From assembly GCF_900090305.1 (NCBI RefSeq), contig NZ_LT607751.1:5704001-5768000 (forward strand): a stretch of DNA of 64,000 nucleotides. The letters run 5' to 3'. The notes below the pieces were generated by a model that saw only the letters and a list, made by a program, of their open reading frames with translations, was not told the DNA's origin and ran no database searches. Below are positions 55,157 through 63,208 of the stretch, piece after piece. This stretch comes from Micromonospora siamensis. GTDB lineage: Bacteria; Actinomycetota; Actinomycetes; Mycobacteriales; Micromonosporaceae. The translations under genes and the position numbers were made by a program. The first letter of the stretch is position 1. Every line of letters starts with the position of its first letter.

Positions 55157-55191
55157 CTGACCGATCGGTCAGCGTCTGACCGATCGGTCAG
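55157..55191 (+). promoter_or_regulatory. Two tandem TetR operators
   Basis: The perfect 16-nt palindrome CTGACCGATCGGTCAG occurs twice (55157-55172 and 55176-55191), 19 bp apart centre to centre, directly before the TetR start codon. This fits autoregulation of the TetR-MMPL operon by two cooperating dimers. Confidence 0.85.
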
Positions 55192-55205
55192 GCATGCTGG
55201 ACGGC

Positions 55206-55751
55206 ATGGCCAGAGCGGTGTCCGAGACCCACGACGAGATCCTCACCGCGGCCTCCCGGCGATTCGCCGTCACGGGTTACAAGGGCACCTCGTTGCAGGA
55301 CATCGCCCGCTCGGTGGGCTGCTCCAAGGCCACCGTGCTCTACCACTTCGCCAACAAGGAGGCCCTGCTCGGCGAGCTGATGGCCCCGGCCATCAGCGTG
55401 CTGGAGGCGCTCGACGCCCGGCTCGCCGGGCAGACCGGCGCCGCCGCCCAGCAGGTCGCCACCGAGGGCTTCGTCGACCTGGCGGTCCGCTTCCGCCGGG
55501 AGATCGCCCTGCTCCGCGGCGAATTCCCCGACCTGCTCCAGCAGCCCGCCTTCGCGCACATCCAGCAGATCTCCGAACGCCTGATCGACGCCTTCGCCGG
55601 CCACAGCGACCGGCCCGTCGCCCGGATCGCCGCCCTGGTGGTGCTCGCCGGGATCGCCGAGACGTGCGCCGAGTTCATCGACATCCCCGACGACGAGCTG
55701 CGGCCGGCGCTGCTGGCCGTCGTACGGCGGGCCGTCGAACCCGTCAGCTGA
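55206..55751 (+). CDS. TetR-family transcriptional repressor
   Basis: This is an approximately 181-residue protein. The N-terminal TetR HTH (FAVTGYKGTSLQDIARSVGCSKATVLYHFANKEALL) is followed by a variable helical ligand domain. The ATG at 55206 gives the usual N terminus; an ATG at 55194 would add four residues. Tandem perfect operators end 15 nt upstream, so it should repress itself and the MMPL pump gene 33 nt downstream. Confidence 0.92.
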   Translation: MARAVSETHDEILTAASRRFAVTGYKGTSLQDIARSVGCSKATVLYHFANKEALLGELMAPAISVLEALDARLAGQTGAAAQQVATEGFVDLAVRFRREIALLRGEFPDLLQQPAFAHIQQISERLIDAFAGHSDRPVARIAALVVLAGIAETCAEFIDIPDDELRPALLAVVRRAVEPVS

Positions 55752-55784
55752 CCCGTACCGACCCCGAGGACAAGGAAAGACTCC

Positions 55785-57965
55785 ATGGCGACCCTGTTGT
55801 ACCGGCTCGGCCGGGCCTCGTTGCGGCGGCGGCGACTCGTCGCCGTCGCCTGGCTCGTCGTGCTCGTCGGCCTCGGCATCGCCGCGGCCACCCTGAAGGG
55901 CCCGACGGCGAGCAACTTCACCATGCCCGGCACCGAGTCGCAGCGGGCCATCGACCTGCTCGCCGACCGGTTCCCGGCGGCCAGCGGCGCCACCGGCACC
56001 ATCGCCGTCAAGGCGCCGCAACCCGGCGGACTGGCCACTGCAGAGGGCCAGGCCGTGGTCAAGCAGGTCACCCAGGAGGCGGCCACCCTGCCCGGCGTGG
56101 TCGGCGCCGTCGACCCGTACCAGGTCAAGGCGCTGAGCCAGGACGGCCGGTACGCGCTGATCCAGGTGCAGTTCGCCGGCCGCGCGGACGACGTCACCGA
56201 CGAGCAGCGCGACGCGTACGAGAAGGTCGGCGCGCAGGCCGAGGCGAAGGGCTGGCAGATCGCCCCCGGCGGTGAGGTGCTCAACGCGGAGCCCGAGGTC
56301 GGCTCCACCGAGGCGCTGGGTGTGCTGGTCGCCGCGATCGTCCTGGTGATCACCTTCGGCTCGCTGGTGGCGGCCGGGATGACCATGCTCAACGCGCTGA
56401 TCGGCGTGGGCGTCGGCATGGCCGGCCTGTTCGCGCTCAGCGGCGCCGTCGAGCTGACCAGCACCGCGCCCATCCTGGCCCTGATGCTCGGCCTCGCCGT
56501 CGGCATCGACTACTCGCTGTTCATCACCTCCCGGCACCGGCAGAACCTGCTCGACGGGCTCTCCCCGGAGGAGGCGGTCGGCCGGGCCGTCGGCACCGCA
56601 GGCTCCGCCGTGGTCTTCGCCGGCGCCACCGTGGTCATCGCGCTCGCCGGCCTCGCCGTGGTGGACATCCCGTTCCTGACCGTGATGGGTCTGGCCGCCG
56701 CCGGCACGGTCACCGTCGCCGTGCTGGTCGCCATCACCCTCGCCCCCGCGCTGCTCGGCTTCGCCGGCCGCCGGGTGCTGCCCCGCAAGCTGCGCGGCCG
56801 GGAGGCCGTCGAGTCGGACGCCACCGGCTCCGAGGACCGCTCCGGCTTCGGCTTCCGCTGGGCGAACTGGGTGACCCGGCTGCGGATCCCGGTCATCCTG
56901 GTCGGCCTGCTCGGCCTGGGGCTGCTCGCGCTGCCCGCGCAGGACATGCGGCTGGCGCTGCCGGACGCCGGCACCGCCCCGGAGGGCTCCGCCGCCCGGG
57001 TCAGCAACGACCTGATCAAGGAGGGCTTCGGCCCCGGCTTCACCGGCCGACTCGCGGTGGTGGTCACCGCCGACTCGCCGCAGGCCACCCAGGCCGCCGT
57101 GCCGCAGGTGGCCGCGCTGATCCAGCGCACCGAGGGGGTGCTGGCGGTGGCCCCGCCGCAGACCGACCCGTCCGGCCGGACCGCCCTGCTCGGGGTCATC
57201 CCGAAGACCGGCCCCACCGACGCGGCCACCGAGACGCTGGTGCACGACATCCGGGACAACGTCGGCCGGATCGGCAACGCCGAGGTGCTGCTGACCGGCG
57301 TCACCGCGATCGGCATCGACGTGTCCGAGAAGCTCTCCGACGCGCTTCCGGTCTATCTGCTGCTGGTCGTCGGCCTGTCGATCCTGCTGCTGATGCTGGT
57401 GTTCCGGTCGATCCTGGTGCCGGTCAAGGCCGCGCTCGGCTTCCTGCTCACCGTGGCCGCCACCTTCGGCATCACCGTGGCGGTCTTCCAGCAGGGCCAC
57501 CTGGCCGACCTGGTCGGGCTGGACACCCCCGGCCCGCTGATCAGCTTCCTGCCGATCCTGCTGATCGGCATCCTGTTCGGGCTGGCCATGGACTACGAGG
57601 TCTTCCTGGTCTCCCGCATGCGGGAGGACTTCGTGCACGGGGACACCGCCCGGCAGGCCACCATCAACGGGATGGGGCACGGCGCGCGGGTGGTCACCGC
57701 CGCCGCGCTGATCATGATCTCGGTCTTCGGCGGCTTCGTCTTCCTCGACGACCCGGTCATCAAGTCGATGGGCTTCGCGCTGGCCGTCGGCGTCGCGGTG
57801 GACGCGTTCATCGTCCGGATGACCATCGTGCCGGCGGTGATGTCGCTGCTGAACAACGCGGCCTGGTGGCTGCCGCGCTGGCTGAACCGGATCCTGCCCA
57901 ACGTGGACGTCGAGGGCGAGGGCCTGCGCGCCCACCTCGCCGACCGCGAACCGGCCAAGGTGTGA
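55785..57965 (+). CDS. MMPL-family RND transporter
   Basis: This 726-residue membrane protein has two MMPL repeats, each with one helix, an extracytoplasmic loop and five helices. GLAVGIDYSLFITSRHRQN in the first repeat and GLAMDYEVFLVSRMREDF in the second carry the conserved Asp-Tyr proton-relay pairs. Family members export lipids or drugs. Control by the upstream TetR and its tandem operators suggests inducible export of a small toxic compound. A bidirectional hairpin follows. Confidence 0.93.
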   Translation: MATLLYRLGRASLRRRRLVAVAWLVVLVGLGIAAATLKGPTASNFTMPGTESQRAIDLLADRFPAASGATGTIAVKAPQPGGLATAEGQAVVKQVTQEAATLPGVVGAVDPYQVKALSQDGRYALIQVQFAGRADDVTDEQRDAYEKVGAQAEAKGWQIAPGGEVLNAEPEVGSTEALGVLVAAIVLVITFGSLVAAGMTMLNALIGVGVGMAGLFALSGAVELTSTAPILALMLGLAVGIDYSLFITSRHRQNLLDGLSPEEAVGRAVGTAGSAVVFAGATVVIALAGLAVVDIPFLTVMGLAAAGTVTVAVLVAITLAPALLGFAGRRVLPRKLRGREAVESDATGSEDRSGFGFRWANWVTRLRIPVILVGLLGLGLLALPAQDMRLALPDAGTAPEGSAARVSNDLIKEGFGPGFTGRLAVVVTADSPQATQAAVPQVAALIQRTEGVLAVAPPQTDPSGRTALLGVIPKTGPTDAATETLVHDIRDNVGRIGNAEVLLTGVTAIGIDVSEKLSDALPVYLLLVVGLSILLLMLVFRSILVPVKAALGFLLTVAATFGITVAVFQQGHLADLVGLDTPGPLISFLPILLIGILFGLAMDYEVFLVSRMREDFVHGDTARQATINGMGHGARVVTAAALIMISVFGGFVFLDDPVIKSMGFALAVGVAVDAFIVRMTIVPAVMSLLNNAAWWLPRWLNRILPNVDVEGEGLRAHLADREPAKV

Positions 57966-57970
57966 ACCCG

Positions 57971-58003
57971 GCGGAGGCCCCCAGCGGCGCAGGGGGCCTC
58001 CGC
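57971..58003. terminator. Bidirectional hairpin between MMPL and esterase genes
   Basis: Perfect 12-nt arms (57971-57982, 57992-58003) with a 9-nt loop fill the 42-nt gap between two convergent genes. Confidence 0.75.
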
Positions 58004-58007
58004 CCGT

Positions 58008-59264
58008 TCAGACCCCCGCCGGGTACGTCTCCATCTCACCGAAGCCCGTCAGCGCCGGCAGCGGATGCAGCGCGGTGGTCTCGTCGCACCAGATGAACGC
58101 GTCGTAGCGTTCGGCCAGCCGGGTCGGCACGTAGTTGCCCCACGACTCGAAGCTGGGGTCGTAGACCACCCCGATCGCCCGGTGGTCGGCCTCCCCGGTG
58201 ACCCAGCCGGGCTGGTCGGCACCGCCGAAGACCAACACCGCCCGCTCCGGCATCAGCTCGTGCAGCCGCCGCTCGACCGAACCCTCCCGGGCCGGCGGCA
58301 CCACCATCGCCTCGGCCGGTGACCCCCAGCGGGGCGCGGCGATCACCGTACCCCGGTAGCTGCCGAAGCCGACCAGCGCGACCGCCGCGTCGCCGTGCCG
58401 CTCGCGGGCCAGTTGGCCGATGTTGACCATCCCGTCGGCGGCCATGTCGGTGGCCCGGGCGTCTCCCACGTGCGTGTTGTGCGCCCAGACGATGCCCCGG
58501 GCGTCCCGGCCGTACCGGTCGAGGAGGCGGTCCAGGGTGTCGGTCATGTGGATGTCCCGGATGTTCCACGACTCGGGGCCGCCGTGCACCATGGCCCGGT
58601 AGTAGCGCTCCGCGCCGGCGATCACCTCCGCGTTCTGCCAGGCCGAGAAGCGGTCCGGGCCGTCCGCGGCGGCCTGTTCCCGGGTACGCGCCAACAGCCG
58701 GACCACCTCCTCCTCGCAGCGGGCGGAGACGAACCGGCTGGCCGCGCCGTACTCCTCGACCCGCTTGCCGTACGGCTCGAAGCACCGGTACGCGTCCTGC
58801 GCCGCCTCCAGCGAGGTCGGGTCCTCCTCGCCCAGGTAGTCGAAGATGGCCTGCATCGAGTCCCAGAGGCTGTAGACGTCCAGCCCGTGGAAGCCGGCCC
58901 GCTCCCCCTCCGGCCGCTCCAGGTTCCAGGCCCGCAGCCAGCGGCAGAAGCGGGCCACTTCGGCGTTGGCCCACATCCACGTCGGCCACCGTTGGATGCG
59001 TTCCAGGGCGGTCTGCGGGTCGGGCAGGCCGCCGGGCGCGCCGACCACCGACCGGTGCACCCGGTCGCAGTCGGGCCAGTCCCCCTCCACGGCGACGAAG
59101 TCGAAGCCCTGCTCGGCGACGAGCCGCCGGGTCAACTGCTCGCGCAACCGGTAGTAGTCGTAGGTGCCGTGCGTGGCCTCGCCGATCATCACGATGCGGG
59201 CGTCCCGGACGCGCTCCAGCAACGGATCGAAGTCGCTCGGCGCGCCGAGCCGCTGAACCAGCAT
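58008..59264 (-). CDS. Erythromycin-esterase-family protein
   Basis: This 418-residue member of the EreA/ChaN-like family contains IVMIGEATHGTYDYY (Glu and His of the proposed active site), VAVEGDWPDCDRVHR, GFHGLDVYSLWDSM, and WAHNTHVGDARATDM. True macrolide esterases are one subgroup. Many actinobacterial members have no known substrate, so macrolide hydrolysis is possible but unproven. It is interesting because an Erm-type methylase lies at the right edge of the window. The ATG at 59264 precedes the conserved domain. Confidence 0.88.
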   Translation of the reverse strand: MLVQRLGAPSDFDPLLERVRDARIVMIGEATHGTYDYYRLREQLTRRLVAEQGFDFVAVEGDWPDCDRVHRSVVGAPGGLPDPQTALERIQRWPTWMWANAEVARFCRWLRAWNLERPEGERAGFHGLDVYSLWDSMQAIFDYLGEEDPTSLEAAQDAYRCFEPYGKRVEEYGAASRFVSARCEEEVVRLLARTREQAAADGPDRFSAWQNAEVIAGAERYYRAMVHGGPESWNIRDIHMTDTLDRLLDRYGRDARGIVWAHNTHVGDARATDMAADGMVNIGQLARERHGDAAVALVGFGSYRGTVIAAPRWGSPAEAMVVPPAREGSVERRLHELMPERAVLVFGGADQPGWVTGEADHRAIGVVYDPSFESWGNYVPTRLAERYDAFIWCDETTALHPLPALTGFGEMETYPAGV

Positions 59265-59354
59265 GCCGGGGGCTACCCGGCGGGTCGCCGGGCAAACCGC
59301 CGCCGGTCGCGGCGGCGTGGGTGTGCGGGGCGACCGAACGGGTAGCCGGGCGGC

Positions 59355-59546
59355 ATGAGCGTCACCGGGGTGCAGTTGCAGGAGTACCTGGCCGGCCTCG
59401 ACTATCCGGTCTCCCGGGAGGACCTGGTCCGTTGGGCCCAGGAGAACGGGGCCAGCACGGCGTTGTTGCAGGTGCTGATGGCCCTGCCGGCGGAGCAGTT
59501 CGACGACCCGGCGGAGCTGAGCCACGCCCTCGCCGCCCTCGCCTGA
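59355..59546 (+). CDS. Small DUF2795 protein
   Basis: This 63-residue protein matches the DUF2795 pattern (LQEYLAGLDYPVSREDLVRWAQENGA followed by ALPAEQFDDPAEL), a tiny helical domain common in actinobacteria and of unknown role. It is divergent from the esterase-family gene (90-nt gap) and convergent with the molybdoenzyme gene 9 nt further on. Confidence 0.88.
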   Translation: MSVTGVQLQEYLAGLDYPVSREDLVRWAQENGASTALLQVLMALPAEQFDDPAELSHALAALA

Positions 59547-59555
59547 GCGGGCCGC

Positions 59556-61067
59556 TCACGCGACGGTGACGCTGACCGTGTGCCAGCCGGTGGCCCCGTC
59601 CGGGAAGGGCGTGCGGCGTTGCTCCGGCTGCACCGCGCCGGTGCCGTCGGTGGCGCGTACCCGCAGGCTGTGCCCACCCGGCGTGGCCGGCCAGGCGTAC
59701 CGCCACTGGACCCAGGTGTCGGCGGAGGCGGTGGGCAGCAGCTCGGCCGCCCGCCACGGGCCGCCGTCCACCGACACTTCGACCGTGGAGATGCCCCGGT
59801 GCTGCGCCCAGGCCACCCCGGCCACCGTCACCCGGCCGGCGGGCAACCTGGCGAACGGCGCCGGCCGGTCGATCCGGGAAGCGGTCCGCACCGGTGCCCG
59901 CCGTGCCCAACCCCGCCGCACCCAGTACGCGTCGAAGGCGTCGAAGGTGGACACCTCCAGCTCGACCAGCCACTTGCAGGAGCCGGCGTACCCGTATAGG
60001 CCAGGGGTGAGCATCCGCACCGGGAAGCCGTTGGTGAACGGCAGCGGCTCGCCGTTCATGCCGACCGCCAGCATCGCGTCCCGCCCGTCGAGCAGGGTGT
60101 CCAGCGGGGTGCCGATCGTCATCCCCTCCCGCGAGCGGGCGACCAGTTGGTCGGCCCCGGACCGGATCCCCGCCTCCCGCAGCAGCGGCGCGAGCGGCGC
60201 GCCGAGCCAGCGGGCGGTGCCCACGTACGGGCCGCCGACCTCGTTGGAGACGCAGCTGAGCGTGACGTCGCGCTCGATCAGCCCCCGGTCCAGCAGCTCG
60301 GCGTAGGTCAGCTCGACCGGCCGGTCGACCATCCCGTGCAACCGCAGCCGCCAGGAGTCGGCGGCCAGTCGAGGCACGGTGAGCGCGGTGTCCACCCGGT
60401 AGAAGTCGGCGTTGCGGGTGTGGAAGCCGGCAGCGGCCCCGGCCGGCAGCGGCTTCGCCGGGCTCACCGGCGCGGGCAGCCGCACCGCCGAGCGGGAGCG
60501 CGCCGCCTCGGCGACGTCGTCCCGGCGGAGCACCACCGCGCCGGTCCCGGCCAGCACCGTGCCGGCGGCCACCGCCACGGTGTCCCGTACCAGCTGCCGC
60601 CGGGTCGGCCCGACGGAGCCGGCGGGTCCGGTCCGGGTGGCCGCGCCGCCGGGCAGTGGGACGAACCGGAGCAGGACGGCCGCGGCGCCCGCCCCGGCCA
60701 GCGCGGGCAGGACGTCTACGGGCCCCGCGTCGGGGCGGGACAGCGCCGCCGCCGCGCCGACGACACCCAGCAGCGCCGGGCCGGCGAGCCCGAGCAGCGG
60801 GCGCCTTCGCGCGAGCACCCCGGTCACCGCGGCCAGCACCGCCAGGACCAGGGCGATCCCGCCGAGCAGCAGCGGCTTGTCGTACGTCCCGAAGGTGCGT
60901 ACGGCGAACTCCTTGACCGGCGTCGGCGCCGCGTCGATGGCGGCGCCGCCGACCGCGACGAGCGGCGCCGCCTGTGGCCGGACGGCCGTGGCGAGCAGTT
61001 CCGCGAGCGCCACCCCGGCGGCGGCGACCAGCAGTCCCGATCCGGCCGGTACGAGGATCCTGCGCAC
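59556..61067 (-). CDS. Membrane-anchored molybdopterin-dependent oxidoreductase (sulfite-oxidase family)
   Basis: This 503-residue protein has about four to five membrane helices in the first 150 residues and then a twin-Arg-like TRRQLVRDTVAVAAGT. The catalytic sulfite-oxidase domain carries the molybdenum-ligating Cys in LSCVSNEVGG (about residue 271), LAVGMNGEPLPFTNGFPVR and GYAGSCKWL. A C-terminal Mo-co dimerisation domain (VTVAGVAWAQHRGISTVEVSVDGG) follows. The active site should face outside. It is the last gene of the sigK-rskA-fasciclin operon, 34 nt after the lipoprotein gene. The substrate is uncertain; sulfite or protein methionine sulfoxide are guesses. Confidence 0.9.
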   Translation of the reverse strand: MRRILVPAGSGLLVAAAGVALAELLATAVRPQAAPLVAVGGAAIDAAPTPVKEFAVRTFGTYDKPLLLGGIALVLAVLAAVTGVLARRRPLLGLAGPALLGVVGAAAALSRPDAGPVDVLPALAGAGAAAVLLRFVPLPGGAATRTGPAGSVGPTRRQLVRDTVAVAAGTVLAGTGAVVLRRDDVAEAARSRSAVRLPAPVSPAKPLPAGAAAGFHTRNADFYRVDTALTVPRLAADSWRLRLHGMVDRPVELTYAELLDRGLIERDVTLSCVSNEVGGPYVGTARWLGAPLAPLLREAGIRSGADQLVARSREGMTIGTPLDTLLDGRDAMLAVGMNGEPLPFTNGFPVRMLTPGLYGYAGSCKWLVELEVSTFDAFDAYWVRRGWARRAPVRTASRIDRPAPFARLPAGRVTVAGVAWAQHRGISTVEVSVDGGPWRAAELLPTASADTWVQWRYAWPATPGGHSLRVRATDGTGAVQPEQRRTPFPDGATGWHTVSVTVA

Positions 61068-61101
61068 TCGTTACTCCCCTCCACGGTCCGTCCGGCTGCG
61101 G

Positions 61102-61746
61102 TCAGGACTTCGGCATCAGCACCGAGTCGACGATGTAGACGATGGCGTTCGCGGTCTGCACGTTGCCGCAGACCACCATGGAGGTGCCGTTGACGGTGAA
61201 CTCGGTGCCACCGCCGCTGACCGTCACCTCGCCGCCCTGGAGGGTCTTGTGGCTGCCGGCGAGCTGCTCCGGCGTGAGCTTGCCCTCCACCACGTGGTAG
61301 GTCAGCACGTCGGTGAGCATCTTCTTGTCGGCGAGCACCTTGTCCAGGTCGGCCTTCGGGATCTTGCCGAAGGCGTCGTTGGTGGGGGCGAAGACGGTGA
61401 CCGCCGGCGCGCTGTTCAGGGAGTCGACCAGGTTGGCCTGCTTGACCGCGGTGACCAGGGTGCTCAGCAGCGGGTTGCCGGAGGCGGCGGTGGCGACCGG
61501 CACCTTGGCCATCGCCTCGAAGCTGCCCGGGTTCGACGCGTCGGTCGGCACCGCCGCGCAGCCGGGGCCGAACTGGCCGTCTGCCATGGCGGCCGGGGCG
61601 CTGGTCGACATCTCGGGCGCGGCGCTGGTCATCGGCGGATTGGCCGGCGTCGCCGGGTCGTTCCCGTCGCTCTCCCCACCGCACGCGGTGAGGCCGAGGC
61701 TGACGGTGGCGGCGATCGCGACGGCGGTGAACTTCATCGGACGCAT
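61102..61746 (-). CDS. Fasciclin-domain (FAS1) lipoprotein
   Basis: This 214-residue exported lipoprotein has a signal peptide with lipobox LTAC (Cys22), then a Pro/Ser/Ala/Met linker. Its one FAS1 domain has LVDSLNSAPAVTVFAPTNDAF, LTYHVVEGKLTPEQL and VYIVDSVLMP. It resembles mycobacterial MPT83/MPT70, which are controlled by SigK. The ATG at 61746 has GGAGGGAA 8 nt upstream. A SigK-type promoter (61790-61816) lies between it and rskA. Confidence 0.93.
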   Translation of the reverse strand: MRPMKFTAVAIAATVSLGLTACGGESDGNDPATPANPPMTSAAPEMSTSAPAAMADGQFGPGCAAVPTDASNPGSFEAMAKVPVATAASGNPLLSTLVTAVKQANLVDSLNSAPAVTVFAPTNDAFGKIPKADLDKVLADKKMLTDVLTYHVVEGKLTPEQLAGSHKTLQGGEVTVSGGGTEFTVNGTSMVVCGNVQTANAIVYIVDSVLMPKS

Positions 61747-61789
61747 CGGGGCGTTCCCTCCATGTCGGTTCTCTGGATGTCTGAGAGGG

Positions 61790-61816
61790 ATTCGGCACCG
61801 GATCCGCCCCGGATTG
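61790..61816 (-). promoter_or_regulatory. Predicted SigK-type promoter of the fasciclin gene
   Basis: On the minus strand CAATCC (61811-61816) and CCGAAT (61790-61795) are 15 nt apart. The -10 is identical, and the -35 five of six, to the mycobacterial SigK motif CCATCC/CCGAAT as I remember it. Confidence 0.65.
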
Positions 61817-61844
61817 GTCCCGCCGGGAAAAAGATCCCCTCCGC

Positions 61845-62582
61845 TCACCCCAGGGTGAGCACGGTGAGCGGGTCGCTGGTGGGCCGGCGGGAACCGCCGG
61901 CGGGCTCCTCGGTCACCCCGAACAGCCCCTTGCCGCGTACTCCGGCCAGCAGCACCGTCGCCCCGGCGCGCCCGACGGGCAGCACCCCCGCCGAGGTGGC
62001 CGTACCGCCCTCGATCAGCCAGAGCTGGTAGGCCCGCCCGGCGGCCGGAGCGGCGAGCCCGTCCAGCAGCGCCACCCCCTCGTCCCGCCGCGCCGAGACC
62101 ACCACCGTGACCCGGCCACCGGCCGGCACCGGGGCGGTCCGCACCACCGCGTCAGGGGCGGCCAGCACCGCGCGGACCCGGGTGGCCTCGTCACGGGCCG
62201 CCGCCACCTGTTCGCGTGCGTCGCGTACCCGCTGCTCCTGGACACCCCAGACGGCCGCGCCCGCGCCGCCGGCCAGCACCGCGGCGGCGGCCGCGACGGC
62301 CAGCCGGCGACGCCAGCGCGGCGGCGTCGCCCGGCCGTCCCGGCCGGCCCGACCCGGGCGCTCCTGCGGCGTACGCCGGATCTCCGCCAGCACCGCGTCG
62401 CGCAGCCCGGGCGGCGGTACGGACCAGGTCGGGTCCGCCAGCCGGGCCGCCGCCTCGCGCAGCTCGGCCACCTCCAGGGCGCAGGTCTCGCAGTCGTCCA
62501 GGTGCCGGACGAACGCGGCCCGCTCGACGTCGTCCACCGCGTCGAGCACGTACGCGCCGGCCAGCGCGTGGATGTCGGTCAT
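61845..62582 (-). CDS. rskA: Anti-sigma-K factor RskA family protein
   Basis: This 245-residue single-pass membrane protein has an N-terminal anti-sigma zinc-finger-like motif HLDDCETCALEV (His-x3-Cys-x2-Cys), a membrane helix near residues 95-115, and an extracytoplasmic RskA domain (GRAYQLWLIEGGTATSAGVL). It should hold SigK inactive at the membrane and be released by regulated proteolysis. The ATG overlaps the sigK stop (ATGA), so the two are coupled. Confidence 0.93.
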   Translation of the reverse strand: MTDIHALAGAYVLDAVDDVERAAFVRHLDDCETCALEVAELREAAARLADPTWSVPPPGLRDAVLAEIRRTPQERPGRAGRDGRATPPRWRRRLAVAAAAAVLAGGAGAAVWGVQEQRVRDAREQVAAARDEATRVRAVLAAPDAVVRTAPVPAGGRVTVVVSARRDEGVALLDGLAAPAAGRAYQLWLIEGGTATSAGVLPVGRAGATVLLAGVRGKGLFGVTEEPAGGSRRPTSDPLTVLTLG

Positions 62583-63208
62583 CGGCCCAGCTCCACTCCG
62601 AGGCAGTCGCGCAGACGGATCAGCCCGTCCCGCATCCGGGTCTTCACGGTCGGCAGCGCGGTGTCCAGCAGGCCGGCCACCTCCCGGTAGCTGTGCCCGC
62701 CGTAGTAGGCCAGCGTGATCGCCTCCCGCTGGACCTCGGTCAGCTCGGTGAGGCAGCGGCGCACCTGCTGGCGTTCCAGCCGCGCCGCCGCCTCCTCGGC
62801 CACCTCGTCGTACGGGGTCTCGGCGGAGCCGGCGGCGACCTTGCGGGTCCGCTCGGCGCCGGCCTGCTCGGAGCGGACCCGGTCCACCGCCCGCCGGTGG
62901 GCGATGGTGAAGACCCAGGAGGTCGCCGACCCGCGGGCCGGGTCGAAGCGGGCGGCGGTCCGCCACACCTCGACCAGCACCTCCTGGGCCACCTCCTCGG
63001 CCTGCGCGGGGTCCCGCAACACCCGGCGGGCCAGCCCGTACACCCGGGGCGAGACGACGGCGTAGAGCCGCTCGAAGGCCGCCTCGTCGCCCCGGGCCAC
63101 CGCGCGGAGCAGGTCGTCCGCCTCGGCGCGGGGCTCGGTCGGCGGCGGTGGCACCGCCCGTAGGCGCGGCCCGTCGTCCGGCTCACCGACGATGTCGCCG
63201 TGGGTCAT
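62579..63208 (-). CDS. sigK: ECF RNA polymerase sigma factor SigK
   Basis: This 209-residue ECF sigma factor has region 2 (FERLYAVVSPRVYGLARRVL, AEEVAQEVLVEVW, ATSWVFTIAHRRAVDRVRS) and region 4 (LTEVQREAITLAYYGGHSYREVAGLL, LPTVKTRMRDGLIRLRD). The ATG at 63208 has GGAAGG 7 nt upstream; longer readings go into the 3' end of the erm gene. It is followed by its anti-sigma factor and has a SigK-type promoter of its own, so it is probably autoregulated. Confidence 0.94.
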   Translation of the reverse strand: MTHGDIVGEPDDGPRLRAVPPPPTEPRAEADDLLRAVARGDEAAFERLYAVVSPRVYGLARRVLRDPAQAEEVAQEVLVEVWRTAARFDPARGSATSWVFTIAHRRAVDRVRSEQAGAERTRKVAAGSAETPYDEVAEEAAARLERQQVRRCLTELTEVQREAITLAYYGGHSYREVAGLLDTALPTVKTRMRDGLIRLRDCLGVELGR

